Assembly (NCBI GenBank): GCA_021732175.1
Contig: JAKFVP010000556.1
Span: forward strand, 1 to 35,863
Length of the DNA: 35,863 nucleotides
Reading direction: 5' to 3'
Source of the DNA: Bradyrhizobium sp.
GTDB taxonomy: Bacteria; Pseudomonadota; Alphaproteobacteria; Rhizobiales; Xanthobacteraceae
Positions 33,638 to 35,863 of this stretch are shown here, one piece after another. The translations under genes were made by a program, and so were the position numbers. The notes below the pieces were generated by a model, which saw only the letters and a program-made list of their open reading frames with translations, did not search any database and was not told where the DNA came from. Numbering within the stretch: position 1 is the first letter of the stretch; each line of letters begins with the position of its first letter.

Positions 33638-35269
33638 ATGAGCGCGCCCGTCCTCGAAGTCGCCAATCTCTCCGTCGCCATCAAGGGCAGCGGTGACCGC
33701 CCGCACGCCGTGCGCGGCATCAACCTGGCCGTCGGCGCCAACGAAATCGTCTGCGTGGTCGGCGAGTCCGGCTCGGGCAAGTCCGTCACCGCGCAGGCGG
33801 TGATGGGACTGTTGCCGAAGGCCGCGATGGCGGTCGAGACGGGCTCGATCCGCCTGGAAGGCGAGGAACTCACCACCAAGTCGGACGCCGATTTGCGCGC
33901 GATCCGCGGCACCCGCATGGCTATGGTGTTCCAGGAGCCGATGACCGCGCTCAACCCGGTCGAGCGCGTCGGCGACCAGATCGGCGAGGTGCTGGAAATC
34001 CATACCGATCTCGACCCCAGGGAGCGGCGCCAGCGGGTACTCGAGATCATGCGCGCGGTGCATCTGCCCGATCCCGAACAGATGATCGACGCCTATCCGC
34101 ACCAGCTCTCCGGCGGCCAGCGCCAGCGCATCATGATTGCGGCGGCGCTCGTGCTCGATCCTGCGCTCCTGATCGCGGACGAGCCGACCACGGCGCTCGA
34201 CGTCACCACCCAGGCGCAGATCCTGAAACTCGTGCGCGAGATGCAGGGGCGCAAGAAGACCGGCGTGCTGTTCATCACCCACGATTTCGGCGTGGTTTCG
34301 GAGATTGCCGACCGCGTGGTGGTGATGCAGCTCGGCCGCATCGTGGAGCAGGGGCCTGCCGAGGAAGTGCTGCGCAACCCGCGCGAGGATTATACGCGGA
34401 TGCTGCTCGCCTCGGTGCCGAGCATGACGCCGCCGAAGCGCGTGCCGGTGACGGGGCAGGTGGTGCTGCAGACCGAGAAGCTGTTCAAGACCTACGGAAA
34501 GCGTTCGCTGTTCCAGCCGCGGGCGCGGATCGTCAACGCCGTGAACGATGTTTCACTGCTGGTACGGCGTGGCGAGACGCTTGGCATCGTCGGCGAATCC
34601 GGCTCCGGCAAGTCGACAGTGGCGCGCTGTATCGCCCGGTTGGTGCCGCCGAGCAGCGGCGCGATCAAGATCGATGGCTCCGACATCGCCGGGATGACGG
34701 AAGCAGCTTTCCGTCCCGTGCGGCAACGGGTGCAGTTCATCTTCCAGGATCCCTACCGGTCGCTCAATCCGCGCCGCACTGTCGGCGAAGCCATCATCGA
34801 GGGGCCGATGAATTTCGGCCTGTCGCGCGGCGAGGCGCTGCAGCGCGCGCGCGAGCTGATGTCGGTGGTGCATCTGTCGCCCGAGGCGCTCGATCGCTAT
34901 CCGCACCAGTTCTCCGGCGGGCAGCGCCAGCGCATCTGCATCGCACGCGCGCTGGCGATGCGGCCGGAGGTTCTGATCGGCGACGAGCCGGTGTCGGCGC
35001 TCGACGTGTCGGTGCAGGCGCAGGTGCTGAAGCTGCTCGACGAGGTGCGCCGCCGCTTCAATCTGGCAGTGCTGTTCATCACGCATGATTTGCGGGTTGC
35101 TGCGCAGGTTTGCGACCGCATCGCGGTCATGCAGCGCGGCGTCATCGTCGAGCAGGGCACGACGTCGGACGTGTTCGCCGCGCCCCAGCACGAATACACC
35201 AGAGCGCTGTTCGATGCGGCGCCGGGGCGGAATCGGGAGTTTTTCGCGGGCGCGGCGGCGGGGGCGTAG
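33638..35269 (+). CDS. Fused double ATPase of the peptide ABC transporter (DppD-DppF fusion), 543 aa
   Basis: Two ABC cassettes in one chain. Domain 1: Walker A GESGSGKS (42-49), signature LSGGQRQRI (157-165), Walker B LLIADEP (177-183), H215. Domain 2: Walker A GESGSGKST (319-327), signature FSGGQRQRI and VLIGDEPVSALD. It supplies both nucleotide-binding sites that DppD and DppF usually provide separately. Start 33638 lies one base after the DppC stop; the open frame to 33590 is not used. It ends the operon; 30 bases later a convergent gene stops. Confidence 0.95.
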   Translation: MSAPVLEVANLSVAIKGSGDRPHAVRGINLAVGANEIVCVVGESGSGKSVTAQAVMGLLPKAAMAVETGSIRLEGEELTTKSDADLRAIRGTRMAMVFQEPMTALNPVERVGDQIGEVLEIHTDLDPRERRQRVLEIMRAVHLPDPEQMIDAYPHQLSGGQRQRIMIAAALVLDPALLIADEPTTALDVTTQAQILKLVREMQGRKKTGVLFITHDFGVVSEIADRVVVMQLGRIVEQGPAEEVLRNPREDYTRMLLASVPSMTPPKRVPVTGQVVLQTEKLFKTYGKRSLFQPRARIVNAVNDVSLLVRRGETLGIVGESGSGKSTVARCIARLVPPSSGAIKIDGSDIAGMTEAAFRPVRQRVQFIFQDPYRSLNPRRTVGEAIIEGPMNFGLSRGEALQRARELMSVVHLSPEALDRYPHQFSGGQRQRICIARALAMRPEVLIGDEPVSALDVSVQAQVLKLLDEVRRRFNLAVLFITHDLRVAAQVCDRIAVMQRGVIVEQGTTSDVFAAPQHEYTRALFDAAPGRNREFFAGAAAGA

Positions 35270-35299
35270 GCGCGCAGGAAGCGGCGCTGTTCGTAGCCG

Positions 35300-35863
35300 T
35301 CAGGAACCCACCCGCAATGGCGCGCCGAGCTTTCTCAGATATGAGATCACCGACAGCGCCGTGATCCGCCCGGTCTTTGGGTTCTCCGACGGCACGTTCT
35401 CGATCTGCATCGAGAAGCTCGCGGAATCAGCGACGACCTCGATGCGATGCACATTGCGCTCCAGCGCAGGGTCGGCCCAGATTTCCAGCGTCGTCTTGTC
35501 CGGCCCGATCCCGGCCAGCGACAGCGCGACTGCGACGTTGAGGTTGGCGGGAAAGCCGACCGCAGCGTCCCGCGGCGTACCCTCGAAGATGCGCAAGGGC
35601 GCGGTGATGTCCTCGATGCGGATATTGTGCTCGGCAAGGTAGGGCGCGCCGGCCAGGCCTCGCACCGGCTTGCGCGTGACCATGCGCACAGACTGGATTT
35701 CGCCTTCCGCTGCGGCTGCGACCGCGTCGAGGCCGAGCAGGGCGCCGGTGGGCACCACGATCTGCCCGCCATGCGCGCGGGCCAGCGCGACGAGATGCTC
35801 GTTGACGAGGATAGCGCCGACACTGAGCACCAGCACCGAATTGCTGCGAGAACGGCCATGAAC
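35300..35863 (-). CDS. Aspartate dehydrogenase (NadX-like), C-terminal part (truncated by window edge)
   Basis: The frame is open to the window edge, so the N-terminal NAD-binding part is missing. The visible part covers the end of the Rossmann domain (VLVLSVGAILVN) and the C-terminal catalytic half: GGQIVVPTGALLGLDAV, then RIFEGTPRDAAVGFPANLNVAVALSLAG and ADPALERNVHRIEV; the Asn and His in NLNVA and NVHRI lie at conserved catalytic places of the family. The enzyme oxidises L-aspartate to iminoaspartate with NAD(P), for NAD synthesis or amino-acid catabolism. It converges on the peptide transporter operon; a catabolic role is possible but unproven. Confidence 0.88.
   Translation of the reverse strand, partial: VHGRSRSNSVLVLSVGAILVNEHLVALARAHGGQIVVPTGALLGLDAVAAAAEGEIQSVRMVTRKPVRGLAGAPYLAEHNIRIEDITAPLRIFEGTPRDAAVGFPANLNVAVALSLAGIGPDKTTLEIWADPALERNVHRIEVVADSASFSMQIENVPSENPKTGRITALSVISYLRKLGAPLRVGS

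Overview
The window is GC-rich, densely coded chromosomal DNA whose protein families and dispersed palindromic repeats point to an alphaproteobacterium of the Bradyrhizobium/Rhodopseudomonas group (Nitrobacteraceae). This is inferred from the GroEL/GroES sequences, a Usg-family gene, a CIRCE-controlled groESL operon and the repeat families; no rRNA or tRNA gene is present to confirm it. I see no insertion sequence, prophage, CRISPR array or origin.

Layout. 1-7 kb: the C-terminal part of an MmyB-type regulator, the groES-groEL operon (minus strand, CIRCE operator, strong terminator), a Usg-family gene behind a leader rich in inverted repeats, a cupin with a histone-H1-like basic N-terminus, and divergent nucleoside (CNT) and MFS transporters. 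7-14.5 kb: the most interesting block. On the minus strand it holds all four members of the poorly understood Anbu set: the proteasome-like Anbu peptidase (followed by an SDR dehydrogenase), a transglutaminase-like cysteine protease, an alpha-E protein and a circularly permuted ATP-grasp ligase. A plus-strand Sel1-like secreted protein and an orphan peptide-binding lipoprotein-type or periplasmic ABC receptor split Anbu from the other three.

14.7-22.2 kb: mostly housekeeping or single genes: a CinA/MoCF-like protein, xanthine phosphoribosyltransferase (gpt), an unknown protein with an Ada-like Cys motif, a small secreted protein translationally coupled to a MetE-core methyltransferase, a Nu-type GST, a DUF805-like membrane protein, and a DsbA-fold HCCA isomerase-like protein coupled to a quinone oxidoreductase. 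22.3-35.9 kb: a crotonase that looks like an enoyl-CoA isomerase, then a peptide/amide utilisation region: M81 peptidase, M20D amidohydrolase and amidase in one operon; an M20 glutamate-carboxypeptidase-like enzyme coupled to a Tag-type DNA glycosylase; and, divergently, a complete dipeptide/oligopeptide ABC transporter (receptor, two permeases, fused double ATPase). The window ends inside an aspartate-dehydrogenase-like gene.

At least five families of intergenic palindromic repeats occur. Nearly every spacious convergent gene junction carries one, and two copies of one family sit in both gaps of the ATP-grasp/alpha-E/transglutaminase operon with compensatory base-pair changes. The Anbu-ATP-grasp-transglutaminase system, possibly making or trimming an unknown peptide, is the best candidate for an incompletely described system here.
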